DNA of 64,000 nucleotides from CAZMGG01 sp964565715 (GTDB lineage: Bacteria; Planctomycetota; UBA1135; UBA2386): contig CAZMGG010000006.1 in assembly GCA_964565715.1 (NCBI GenBank), positions 1 through 64,000 on the forward strand. The letters run 5' to 3'. Below the pieces are notes generated by a model. It searched no databases. It saw only the letters and a program-made list of their open reading frames with translations, and had not been told where the DNA came from. The first letter of the stretch is position 1; each line of letters begins with the position of its first letter. Both the position numbers and the translations under genes were made by a program. Of the stretch, positions 18,114-25,083 are shown piece after piece.

Positions 18114-18149
18114 CGCGCCCCGTTCCCTCGCGTGAGGGTGCGGGGCGCG
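18114..18149 (+). terminator. Strong hairpin after the beta-lactamase-fold gene
   Basis: CGCGCCCCG pairs perfectly with CGGGGCGCG. An inner CCCTC/GAGGG stem is separated from it by a 2x2 internal loop and closes on GCGT. It starts 25 bases after the stop at 18088. There is no T-run after it, so it would be an L-shaped, GC-only type of terminator or an RNA-stabilising 3' structure. Confidence 0.5.
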
Positions 18150-18251
18150 CGTCGTTGCCGCCGGGCGCAAGCAGTCCCGCGGCGAGGCGCAAGCGCGCGC
18201 GGGCCCTTGCCACCGTGCGCTCGGAGACGTACCGCCGCCCCGCCGCCAATA

Positions 18252-18270
18252 CAGCCCCGTTGTGGGGCTG
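18252..18270 (+). terminator. Hairpin CAGCCCC/GGGGCTG upstream of radical SAM gene
   Basis: CAGCCCC, loop GTTGT, GGGGCTG, followed by CTTTCT. The stem lies before the putative -10 box at 18280, so it would not be in that gene's transcript. A second terminator for upstream transcription is a reasonable reading. Confidence 0.4.
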
Positions 18271-18279
18271 CTTTCTGGT

Positions 18280-18287
18280 GCTATCAT
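18280..18287 (+). promoter_or_regulatory. Putative -10 element GCTATCAT
   Basis: GCTATCAT, followed by TCCGCGCC, lies 30 bases before the radical SAM start codon. It fits the recurring GCTAnnnT motif, and the same octamer precedes the gene at 34799. No clear -35 box is seen. Confidence 0.45.
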
Positions 18288-18317
18288 TCCGCGCCCCACC
18301 CGGGACGCCTGCGACTC

Positions 18318-19892
18318 ATGAAGGTCACGCTGATCCACCCGCCCGTCTACATCAACAAGCACGGGCTGACGGCCCTCCGGCCGAGCCTGCCGCTGGGCCT
18401 CGCCTACATCGCGGCGGTGCTGCGGGACGACGGCCACCAGGTGGCGGTGGTGGACGCGCTGGGCCTGGCGCCGGAGCAGATGACGCCGGACGGCGACATC
18501 TGGCGGCTGGGGCTGTCGCCGGACGAGGTGGTGGCGCAGATCCCCGCCGACACCAAGGCCATCGGCATCACCAACATGTGGAGCTACTCGTGGCCGATCT
18601 GCCGCGAGCTGATCCACGCCATCAAGGCCGCCTTCCCCGGCGTGCCGATCGTCGGCGGCGGCGAGCACTTCACCGCGGTGCCGGACCTGTCGATGGAGCA
18701 GGCGCCGCTCGACTACCTGGTGCTCGGCGAGGGCGAGGAGACGGCGATCGCCCTGTTCCGCGCCCTCGAACTGGGCCTCGACGTGACGGTCATCCCGGGC
18801 GTCGTCTGGCGCGACCCCGCGGGCAAGGTGGTGAAGAATCCGCGCCGCGACCGGATCCGCAACATCGACGAGATCCCGTGGCCGGCCTGGGACCTGTTCG
18901 ACGTCGAGGCCTACTCCTCGAACCGGCTGGTGTCGGGCATCTACTACGGCAAGACGGTGCCGATCCTGGCCACCCGCGGCTGCCCCTACCAGTGCACCTA
19001 CTGCAGCTCGCCCAACATGTGGACGACGCGCTGGTTCGCGCGGGAGGCAAAGGACGTCGCCGACGAGATCCAGCACTACCACGAGAAGTACGGCGCCACC
19101 AACTTCCCGTTCCAGGACCTCACCGCGATCCTCAAGCGCGACTGGGTGGTGGAGTTCTGCCGGACCATCGAGGAGCGCGGGCTGAAGATCACCTGGCAGC
19201 TGCCGGCGGGCACCCGCTCCGAGGTGATCGACGAGGAGGTGGCGAGCCTGCTGGTCCGCTCGGGCTGCCGCTCGCTCAACTTCGCCCCCGAGTCGGGCAG
19301 CGAGCGCACCCGCAAGCACATGAAGAAGATGCTGACCGACGAGAAGCTGTTCCGCGCGGTGCGGGCGTCGGTCAAGGCCGGACTGAACGTCGGCTGCTTC
19401 TTCGTGCTCGCCTATCCGACCGACGAGAAGGAGGACATGCGCGCCACGGCGAAGCTGGCGCGCCGGCTCGGCCGCGCCGGCGGCGCCGACGGCCTGGCGG
19501 GCGCCGCCTTCCCGCTGCCCCGCACCGAGATAACCCCCCCCCTCGAACCCCAGGGCAAGGTCAAGAACGACGACGCCTTCCTCAAGCTGCCGATCTACGT
19601 CCACAACAAGTTCCTCGGCGACGATCGCAAGTTCTGCGATGCCTTCACCGCCCGGCAGCTCACCCGCTGGAAGTACTGGGTCGTCCTGAACTTCTACGCC
19701 AACGCCTTCCTGTTCCGGCCCGGCCGTCTGTTCCGCATCCTGTGGAACTTCGTGCGTGGCAAGGAGACCTCGAAGATGGAGTCGTTCCTGCAGGAGACGC
19801 TGCGCAAGTTCCGGCTGAAGAAGCGCACCCAGCCACAGCCGGCCCAGCGCCGGAGCGTGGCGTCGCCGCAGGTGCCGGCGGCCCGCTCGTAG
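18318..19892 (+). CDS. B12-binding-domain radical SAM protein
   Basis: A 524-residue protein. The N-terminus (KVTLIHPPVYINKHG, then LPLGLAYIAAVLRDDGHQV) is a cobalamin-binding Rossmann domain. It includes the VPIVGGGEHFTAVP segment but lacks a clear DxHxxG motif. The radical SAM cluster is C222-P-Y-Q-C226-T-Y-C229 in TRGCPYQCTYCSSP, which binds a 4Fe-4S cluster and SAM. The rest forms a TIM barrel with NFAPESGSERTRKHMKK as the typical ESG motif. Relatives include BchE-like and hopanoid- or glycan-modifying enzymes. The substrate is unknown. The adjacent convergent glycosyltransferase gene, one base away, hints at a surface-polysaccharide or lipid role, but weakly. Codons near 19535 contain a run of nine C residues inside the frame, a possible slippage or assembly-error site. 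Confidence 0.88.
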   Translation: MKVTLIHPPVYINKHGLTALRPSLPLGLAYIAAVLRDDGHQVAVVDALGLAPEQMTPDGDIWRLGLSPDEVVAQIPADTKAIGITNMWSYSWPICRELIHAIKAAFPGVPIVGGGEHFTAVPDLSMEQAPLDYLVLGEGEETAIALFRALELGLDVTVIPGVVWRDPAGKVVKNPRRDRIRNIDEIPWPAWDLFDVEAYSSNRLVSGIYYGKTVPILATRGCPYQCTYCSSPNMWTTRWFAREAKDVADEIQHYHEKYGATNFPFQDLTAILKRDWVVEFCRTIEERGLKITWQLPAGTRSEVIDEEVASLLVRSGCRSLNFAPESGSERTRKHMKKMLTDEKLFRAVRASVKAGLNVGCFFVLAYPTDEKEDMRATAKLARRLGRAGGADGLAGAAFPLPRTEITPPLEPQGKVKNDDAFLKLPIYVHNKFLGDDRKFCDAFTARQLTRWKYWVVLNFYANAFLFRPGRLFRILWNFVRGKETSKMESFLQETLRKFRLKKRTQPQPAQRRSVASPQVPAARS

Positions 19893-19893
19893 G

Positions 19894-21117
19894 TCAGCCC
19901 GGCTGGCGGGCGATCGGCGCCACGGCCGGCGACACGTCGTCGGTGGCAGGATCCGCGGCCGACGGGGCCGGCCGTTGCAGGCGTTCGAGCTGCTCGCGGG
20001 CCACGATCGCCGGCGACAGGTTGGCCCGGGCCCAGGCGTGGGCGGCGGCGCCGGCGGCGGCGGCCCGGTCCGGATCCCGCAGCAACCCGATGGCGGCCGC
20101 CGCCAGCGCATCGCAGCTCTCGGCCACGATCCGCGCCGGCTCTGGCGCATCGGCGCCGCGGCCGCCCAGTTCGTTGGTGACCACCGGCAGGCCATGGGCC
20201 AGCGCGGTCAGCGCCTTCATGCGGATGCCGCCACCGGAGTAGAGCGGCGCCAGCAGGCAGCGCGCCGAGCCGAGCAGGGCCGGCAGGTCCTGGGCGAAGC
20301 CGTGGATGCGCACGCCCGGTTGCCGCAGGTGGGCGACGCGCTGCTCGTTGGGGCCGGCCAGCACCAGTTCGCAGTCCGGCACCGCGGCCCGCAGCCGCGG
20401 CAGCAGTTCGCGCACCAGCACCTGGGCCGCCTCGGGATTCGGATGATGGCGGTAGTCGCCGAGGAAGAGCGCGCGCGGCGGCGAAGCACCGGGTCGCACG
20501 GCTTCCGCCGCCACCGGCACCACCGGCCGTCGCAGGCCGACCGGCCGGCCCAGCGTGGCGCGCAGCCTGGCCGCATCCTGGCTGGTCAGCGCCTGCACCG
20601 AGCCCGCCAACGGGTAGGTGCGCCGCACGAAGGTGTCCCACAGCCGCCGGTCGCGGCGATCGGCGAGCCGGCCGAGGCCCGTGCAGGGCTGATCGGGCGT
20701 GCCGGCCTCGTGGTCGGTGAGCACGGTCCGCACGCCTTGCAGCCAGGGCAGGTACTGCGCCATGACCGCCTGCTCGACCAGCACCGCGTCGGGCCGGAAC
20801 TCCTGCAGCGCCCGGGTCAGGAGGCCGGGCAGGGCCGGCTGCCAGTGCTTGCCGACCACCAGCGGTTGGCCGCGCACCCCCCATTGCCAGGCCATCCGCC
20901 GCCGGTGGCCGGGGCTGCCCGGATCGCCCAGGTAGGGGCACAGCGCCCGGTAGGCGAAGCACGCCCCGGCCCCCTCGCCGTCGGTCGGGCGCGACAGCCC
21001 GACGATGCCCACCTCGGCCAGTTCAGATAGCCCTTCGCAAAACGTGCCCAGGTAGGTGCCACCGCCATGGGCGGCGGTGCGATCGGGCAGGAAGGGGGCC
21101 AGCAGCAGAATGCGCAC
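19894..21117 (-). CDS. Glycosyltransferase family 4-like
   Basis: A 407-residue GT-B fold glycosyltransferase. The N-terminus has MRILLLAPFLPD and a Gly-rich loop (AHGGGTYLG) for the acceptor domain. The C-terminal domain carries RALFLGDYRHHPNPEAA and LVLAGPN, then the donor-binding region APLYSGGGIRMKALTALAHG followed by PVVTNELGGRGAD. This pattern is that of family 4 retaining transferases using nucleotide sugars, seen in glycan and glycolipid synthesis. The sugar and acceptor cannot be read from the sequence. It is convergent with the radical SAM gene, one base away, and divergent from the HEAT-repeat gene. Confidence 0.88.
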   Translation of the reverse strand: MRILLLAPFLPDRTAAHGGGTYLGTFCEGLSELAEVGIVGLSRPTDGEGAGACFAYRALCPYLGDPGSPGHRRRMAWQWGVRGQPLVVGKHWQPALPGLLTRALQEFRPDAVLVEQAVMAQYLPWLQGVRTVLTDHEAGTPDQPCTGLGRLADRRDRRLWDTFVRRTYPLAGSVQALTSQDAARLRATLGRPVGLRRPVVPVAAEAVRPGASPPRALFLGDYRHHPNPEAAQVLVRELLPRLRAAVPDCELVLAGPNEQRVAHLRQPGVRIHGFAQDLPALLGSARCLLAPLYSGGGIRMKALTALAHGLPVVTNELGGRGADAPEPARIVAESCDALAAAAIGLLRDPDRAAAAGAAAHAWARANLSPAIVAREQLERLQRPAPSAADPATDDVSPAVAPIARQPG

Positions 21118-21229
21118 GAACGGATCGGTGAGGTGGCTTGAGGTTGGAAACCCTTACGGAAGGGCGATTTGGAGTCCATCGGCAGACCGGCGGGTGGGTT
21201 CTCCACCGATTTTCCACCGAGTTCCGCAC

Positions 21230-21259
21230 TTGGCACGGGTGGGGGCTCGCAGCAATAAT
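21230..21259 (+). promoter_or_regulatory. Sigma-70-like promoter TTGGCA-N18-AATAAT
   Basis: TTGGCA matches the -35 consensus at 5 of 6 and AATAAT matches the -10 at 5 of 6, with an 18-base spacer. It lies 86 bases before the ATG of the HEAT-repeat gene. It is the only site in the window where I see both boxes clearly. Confidence 0.5.
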
Positions 21260-21345
21260 CCTGCCGTCCGCGGGGCCGGCATCCGAGTGAATTCTCTCCG
21301 ACGCGCTGCAGCGTATCGGGGCCGAACCCGCACCCCGGTGCAGTC

Positions 21346-22977
21346 ATGAATGACACCGTCCGCGACATCCTCGGCCTTCTCGAACGCGGCAAGCCCGAAC
21401 TGCAGATCGCAGCCGCCCAGATCCTTGGCGAACTGAAGCCGAAGGACGCTGCGGTGGGCAAGGCGCTCGAAGCCGCCCTGGACCGCAGTCGTGACCGCGT
21501 CCTGTCGCGCTACCTGCTGGAGGCGCTGGCGCGGCTCGGCAGCGCCGACGCGCTGCGCATGATCGCGCGCAGCCTGCAGCACCAGGACGGGCTCGGCGAC
21601 CAGGCCGCCCACCTGCTGACCGAACTCGGCAAGGGCGCGCACGGCGTGCTGGCCGAGCAGTTCGACTCGGCGCCGCTGGAGGCGCGCCTGCGCATGCTGG
21701 CGGTGGTGGCGCGGGAACCGAGCAAGGAGGGGCTGGCCATCCTGGAGAAGGCGCTCTTCCAGCACGAGCTCACCGAGACCGCGGCGCGGATCCTCGGCGA
21801 GACCCGCGACCAGCTCTCGGCGGCGCAGCAGAAGCAGGTCCGCGAAGGACTGCAGAAGCAGCTCGAGGGCAGCAACGGCTCGCTGTCGCCGGCCTGCCAG
21901 ACCCACGCCCTGCATGCCCTGGGCCAGATCGATCCGGCCGGCGCCCGGGCCTTCCTGCTCAAGCAGGCCGGCGACGACGCCTCCGCCGAGGGGCGGATCG
22001 CCGCCCTGCGGGCGCTGCGCGGCGTGCCGCTCACGCCCACCCAGCTCAAGGGCTTCCTGCAGCAGCTCCAGGACAACGCCCACAAGGCGGTGCACGACGA
22101 ACTGCGCGAACTGCTGGCCGACGTGACCGACTGGCCGGCGGCGGTGCTGCCGACGCTGAAGAAGATGCTGGCCGCCCGGCTGCCGGAGCAGCGGCTGTTC
22201 GCCCTGCGGGCCCTGCGTGGCCTGCCGACGCCGGAGGTGGCGCGGCTGGCGCTGAAGTTCCTCGGCCACGCCGACGAACGGCTGCGCCACGCCGCCGCCG
22301 AGGCCCTGGCGCGCAACAAGAGCGCGGTGGAGCCGGTGCTGAAGGCGATCCAGACCGAGCGCAACCAGGAGCGGGCGGCGGTGCTGGTGGCGATCCTGGG
22401 GCACCTGAAGGAGCACTTCCAGCCGCGCCACCTGCGGGCGCTGGCCGAGCGGGCCATCAAGCAGATCAGCACGGGCAACCCGCTGGGCGAGGCCCTGCTG
22501 GGCACGGCGCTGCAGATCGACGGGGAGAAGGCCGCCCCGATCCTGATCGAGAAGGCGATCCGGATGCGGCGGGTGAAGCGCTTCCACGACGCCGCGCAGG
22601 TGCTGGCGTTCGTGGTCTCCGCCCACCAGGGCGGCACCGAGGCCCTCTACCAGCTCGCCCTGGCCCGCCTGCTGGACGACGCGCGACGGCCCGCGGCAGG
22701 CACGGCCGGCGCCGCCGCGACCGCCACCGCGGCGCACGGCAGCGCCACCATGGGCTTCTTCGCGCAGGTGGCCCGCGACGGCTTCCCGCTCCTGGAGCGG
22801 ATCAAGAAGGAGACCATGCTGGGGCCCGACGTGCTGCTGCGGCTGGCCCGTCACTTCGCCGAGGGCGTCGGCGCCGAGCGCAAGTTCGCCCTCGACCTGC
22901 TCCAGCACCTGGCCACCCGCACCCGCGGCCGTGTCGGCGACGAGGCGAAGGTCGCGTTGCGCACCGCCGGCATGTAG
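21346..22977 (+). CDS. HEAT-repeat protein of unknown function
   Basis: A 543-residue all-helical protein with no signal peptide, so probably cytoplasmic. It is built of two-helix repeats of 30-35 residues that look like HEAT repeats: LQIAAAQILGELKP, ALEAALDRSRDRVLSRYLLEA, then ETAARILGETRD, LKFLGHADERLRHAAAEALARNK and VLVAILGHLKE. Such scaffolds mediate protein-protein binding. There is no catalytic motif. A short Ala/Thr-rich, lower-complexity linker at about residues 448-468 (AGTAGAAATATAAHG) precedes a C-terminal helical part. The function cannot be assigned. It is a single gene with its own promoter and is followed by the convergent psd gene. Confidence 0.8.
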   Translation: MNDTVRDILGLLERGKPELQIAAAQILGELKPKDAAVGKALEAALDRSRDRVLSRYLLEALARLGSADALRMIARSLQHQDGLGDQAAHLLTELGKGAHGVLAEQFDSAPLEARLRMLAVVAREPSKEGLAILEKALFQHELTETAARILGETRDQLSAAQQKQVREGLQKQLEGSNGSLSPACQTHALHALGQIDPAGARAFLLKQAGDDASAEGRIAALRALRGVPLTPTQLKGFLQQLQDNAHKAVHDELRELLADVTDWPAAVLPTLKKMLAARLPEQRLFALRALRGLPTPEVARLALKFLGHADERLRHAAAEALARNKSAVEPVLKAIQTERNQERAAVLVAILGHLKEHFQPRHLRALAERAIKQISTGNPLGEALLGTALQIDGEKAAPILIEKAIRMRRVKRFHDAAQVLAFVVSAHQGGTEALYQLALARLLDDARRPAAGTAGAAATATAAHGSATMGFFAQVARDGFPLLERIKKETMLGPDVLLRLARHFAEGVGAERKFALDLLQHLATRTRGRVGDEAKVALRTAGM

Positions 22978-23039
22978 CCACGGCCCGCCGCGAGCGGCCA
23001 CCGTCGAGACCCCGACGGGTCGCCGGCGGATCGACGCGC

Positions 23040-23840
23040 TCAGGCCGGCTTCGTCCTGGCCGGCGGCGGCACCGCGCCGCCCATCTTCACCGGGTGGCCC
23101 GGCGGCAGCGCCGGCCACTGTTCCTCGCCCCGCGGGAGGATCGCCACCACGGTGGAGCCGAAACCGAAGCGACCGATCTCGTCGCCGCGCTCCACCGCCC
23201 CCGGCACCGGGCACGAGACCGACGAATCGGTGACCATCAGGGCCGCCACCATCACCACCGCGGCGATCCGGCCATCGGGCAGCTGGCAGCGGAACACCAG
23301 CCGGGCGTTGCGGGCGAACAGGCGGGGGATCGCCCGCACCGCCGGCGGATTCACCGGGAACAGGGCGCCGGGCAGCGCCCGGGTGGCGGTGATCGCCGCG
23401 GCGAACGGCGCGTGCACCCGGTGGTAGTCGGCGGGCGCCAGATAGATCGTCGCCTGGGTGCCGCCGCGCAGGGCCGCCGCCAGTTCGACGTCGCCCAGCA
23501 GCTCCGCCAGGGTGTAGTCGACGCCCTTGATCTGCGGGATGCGGTCGCCGTCGATCGGGCCGCTGGTGACGATGCGGCCGTCGCACGGCCAGACCAGCGG
23601 GCCCTGGGCGATCGGCCGGGCGCTCGCCTGCAGCGGCCGCTGGAAGAACGCCCGCAGGTTGCGGTAGTCGCGCAGCGTCCCCTGCATGCCGGTCAGGTCG
23701 GCGCCGGTGAGCGTCGCGTAGGTCCGGTAGCAGAGCGGCCGCAGCGGCGCCGGCAGGGGGATGCTGGCCAGGGCCCGCGCCGTGCGCGACATCAGGTACT
23801 TGGGCAGCAGGTGCAGTGCCAGGCGGACCAGGGTGGACAA
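23040..23840 (-). CDS. psd: Phosphatidylserine decarboxylase
   Basis: This pyruvoyl enzyme converts phosphatidylserine to phosphatidylethanolamine at the membrane. The sequence shows WPCDGRIVTSGP, IYLAPADYHRVHAP (catalytic Asp/His region), LFPVNPPAV and the self-cleavage motif GRFGFGSTVV. That motif reads FGST rather than the usual LGST. Cleavage before Ser229 would give an alpha subunit of about 38 residues. The start is uncertain: TTG at 23840 gives 266 residues and includes HLLPKYLMSRTAR, which aligns with the conserved family N-terminus, whereas the first ATG is at 23792 and would remove part of it. I prefer the TTG. The gene is divergent from the LysM lipoprotein gene. Confidence 0.87.
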   Translation of the reverse strand: MSTLVRLALHLLPKYLMSRTARALASIPLPAPLRPLCYRTYATLTGADLTGMQGTLRDYRNLRAFFQRPLQASARPIAQGPLVWPCDGRIVTSGPIDGDRIPQIKGVDYTLAELLGDVELAAALRGGTQATIYLAPADYHRVHAPFAAAITATRALPGALFPVNPPAVRAIPRLFARNARLVFRCQLPDGRIAAVVMVAALMVTDSSVSCPVPGAVERGDEIGRFGFGSTVVAILPRGEEQWPALPPGHPVKMGGAVPPPARTKPA

Positions 23841-23968
23841 GGCCCACGTTGTGCCGCGGGCTCCCTGGAGGCGCAAGGACGAAGATCCGCCAGGACCTGC
23901 CTTGCCCGTCGCACCGCGCGCCTTCCAGCGTCGTTGCCCGGCTCCGACGTTCCCGCCAAGATGGCGCC

Positions 23969-24481
23969 ATGGTCCATCGCATCGCCGCCGGACTGCCCTT
24001 CCTGCTGCCCCTGCTGCCTTGCGCCTGCACGCGTGCGGAGGCCGCCGCGGTGGCCCCGGACACCCTGGTGCTCGAGATCGGCGGCGGCAACCCGTCGCTG
24101 AGCGAGGCGCTGCAGAAGCTGGGCGTCGCGCCGCGGCCGCCGGCCCTGGTGATCCCGCGACCGGCGCCGCCGCAGCCCGTGGTGCCGGAACCGGCCGTGA
24201 CGCCGCCCACGAATCCACCGGGCGTCGCACCGGACGCGCCGCCGGACACGCCGGTGCGCCTGCCCCAGGACGAGCCCGTCCCGTCGCCCGGCCCCGCCGT
24301 CGCGGGGCTGGTGGTGAAGCTGCAGAAGGGCGAGACCCTGGGCGATCTGGCCCTGCGCCACCTCGGCACGTCGAAGCGCTGGAAGGAACTCGCCGAGTTC
24401 AACGGCTTCGACCTCGCCAACCTGCATCGTCTGCGGGAGGGCACCGAGGTGCGCATCCCGCCGGCCGATGGCCGCGAGTGA
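23969..24481 (+). CDS. Probable LysM-domain lipoprotein
   Basis: A 170-residue protein. The N-terminus (MVHRIAAGLPFLLPLLPCAC) is a short hydrophobic signal ending in a plausible lipobox (LLPC), so a lipoprotein is likely. A long Pro-rich linker (about 55-105, with PPTNPPGVAPDAPPDTP) spans the periplasm. A single LysM domain at about 113-165 follows: VKLQKGETLGDLALRHLGT, then WKELAEFNGF and LREGTEVRIPP. LysM domains bind N-acetylglucosamine polymers such as peptidoglycan. The ATG at 23969 is chosen because it gives the signal; an overlapping ATG at 23961 is in another frame. The 3' end overlaps trmO by 14 bases, so the two are cotranscribed. Confidence 0.8.
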   Translation: MVHRIAAGLPFLLPLLPCACTRAEAAAVAPDTLVLEIGGGNPSLSEALQKLGVAPRPPALVIPRPAPPQPVVPEPAVTPPTNPPGVAPDAPPDTPVRLPQDEPVPSPGPAVAGLVVKLQKGETLGDLALRHLGTSKRWKELAEFNGFDLANLHRLREGTEVRIPPADGRE

Positions 24482-25031
24482 CCGGGTGGGGGACGCCCAT
24501 GCGCCGCCGATCGGCCCCCTGCAGCCCATCGGCGTGATGCGAACCGCCCAGCGCGTCCACCACGACGCGCCGCGGCAGCCCGGTCTCGGCCGCGGCGGCG
24601 AGGGCGAGGTGCACCTGCGGCAGGGCCTGCAGAATGCGCTGGCCGACCTCGCCGGCTTCTCGCACGTGTGGCTGCTCTACTGGTGCCACCACGCGCGCGG
24701 CTGGAAGTCGCGGGTGACGCCGCCGCGGGACGGGCAGCCGCGCGGGCTGTTCGCGACGCGGGCGCCGAACCGGCCCAATCCGATCGGCCTGTCCTGCGTG
24801 CGGTTGCTGGCGGTGGAGAAGCGGGTGCTGCGGGTGGGCGACCACGACCTGCTGGACGGCACGCCGATCCTCGACGTGAAGCCGTACCTGCCGTACTGCG
24901 ACAGCGTGCCCGACGCGGCGATCGGTTACGTGGCCGGGCTGCCGCCGGATGCGGGCGACCATCGCGATTGGTGGGAGCAGAAGGGCGTCCTGCCGCCGCG
25001 GGTCTACCGCGACCGGCCGCGCCGCCCCTGA
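24468..25031 (+). CDS. trmO: TrmO/TsaA-family tRNA m6t6A methyltransferase
   Basis: A 187-residue protein of the TsaA/TrmO family. In E. coli TrmO methylates N6 of threonylcarbamoyladenosine at position 37 of tRNA-Thr using SAM. Hallmarks are PIGVMRTAQR at the N-terminus, DAPRQPG, LADLAGFSHVWLLYWCH and the signature FATRAPNRPNPIGLS, then DGTPILDVKPYLPYCD. The length is short of E. coli TrmO because the C-terminal domain is missing, as in many TsaA-only proteins. The start ATG overlaps the LysM gene by 14 bases, and the coupling to a cell-wall lipoprotein has no obvious meaning. The exact substrate tRNA is not known here. Confidence 0.85.
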   Translation: MAASDRVGDAHAPPIGPLQPIGVMRTAQRVHHDAPRQPGLGRGGEGEVHLRQGLQNALADLAGFSHVWLLYWCHHARGWKSRVTPPRDGQPRGLFATRAPNRPNPIGLSCVRLLAVEKRVLRVGDHDLLDGTPILDVKPYLPYCDSVPDAAIGYVAGLPPDAGDHRDWWEQKGVLPPRVYRDRPRRP

Positions 25032-25083
25032 AGTTGCGGTCCGGCGGCCTTGTCCTCGCCGCGGCGCCTGCTCTGCTTCCAGG

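Noticed and set aside
21230..21260. Sigma-54 type promoter (TGGCAC)
   Set aside because: TGGCAC is present but no TTGC/TTGCA element lies at the required spacing; the sigma-70-like reading is better.
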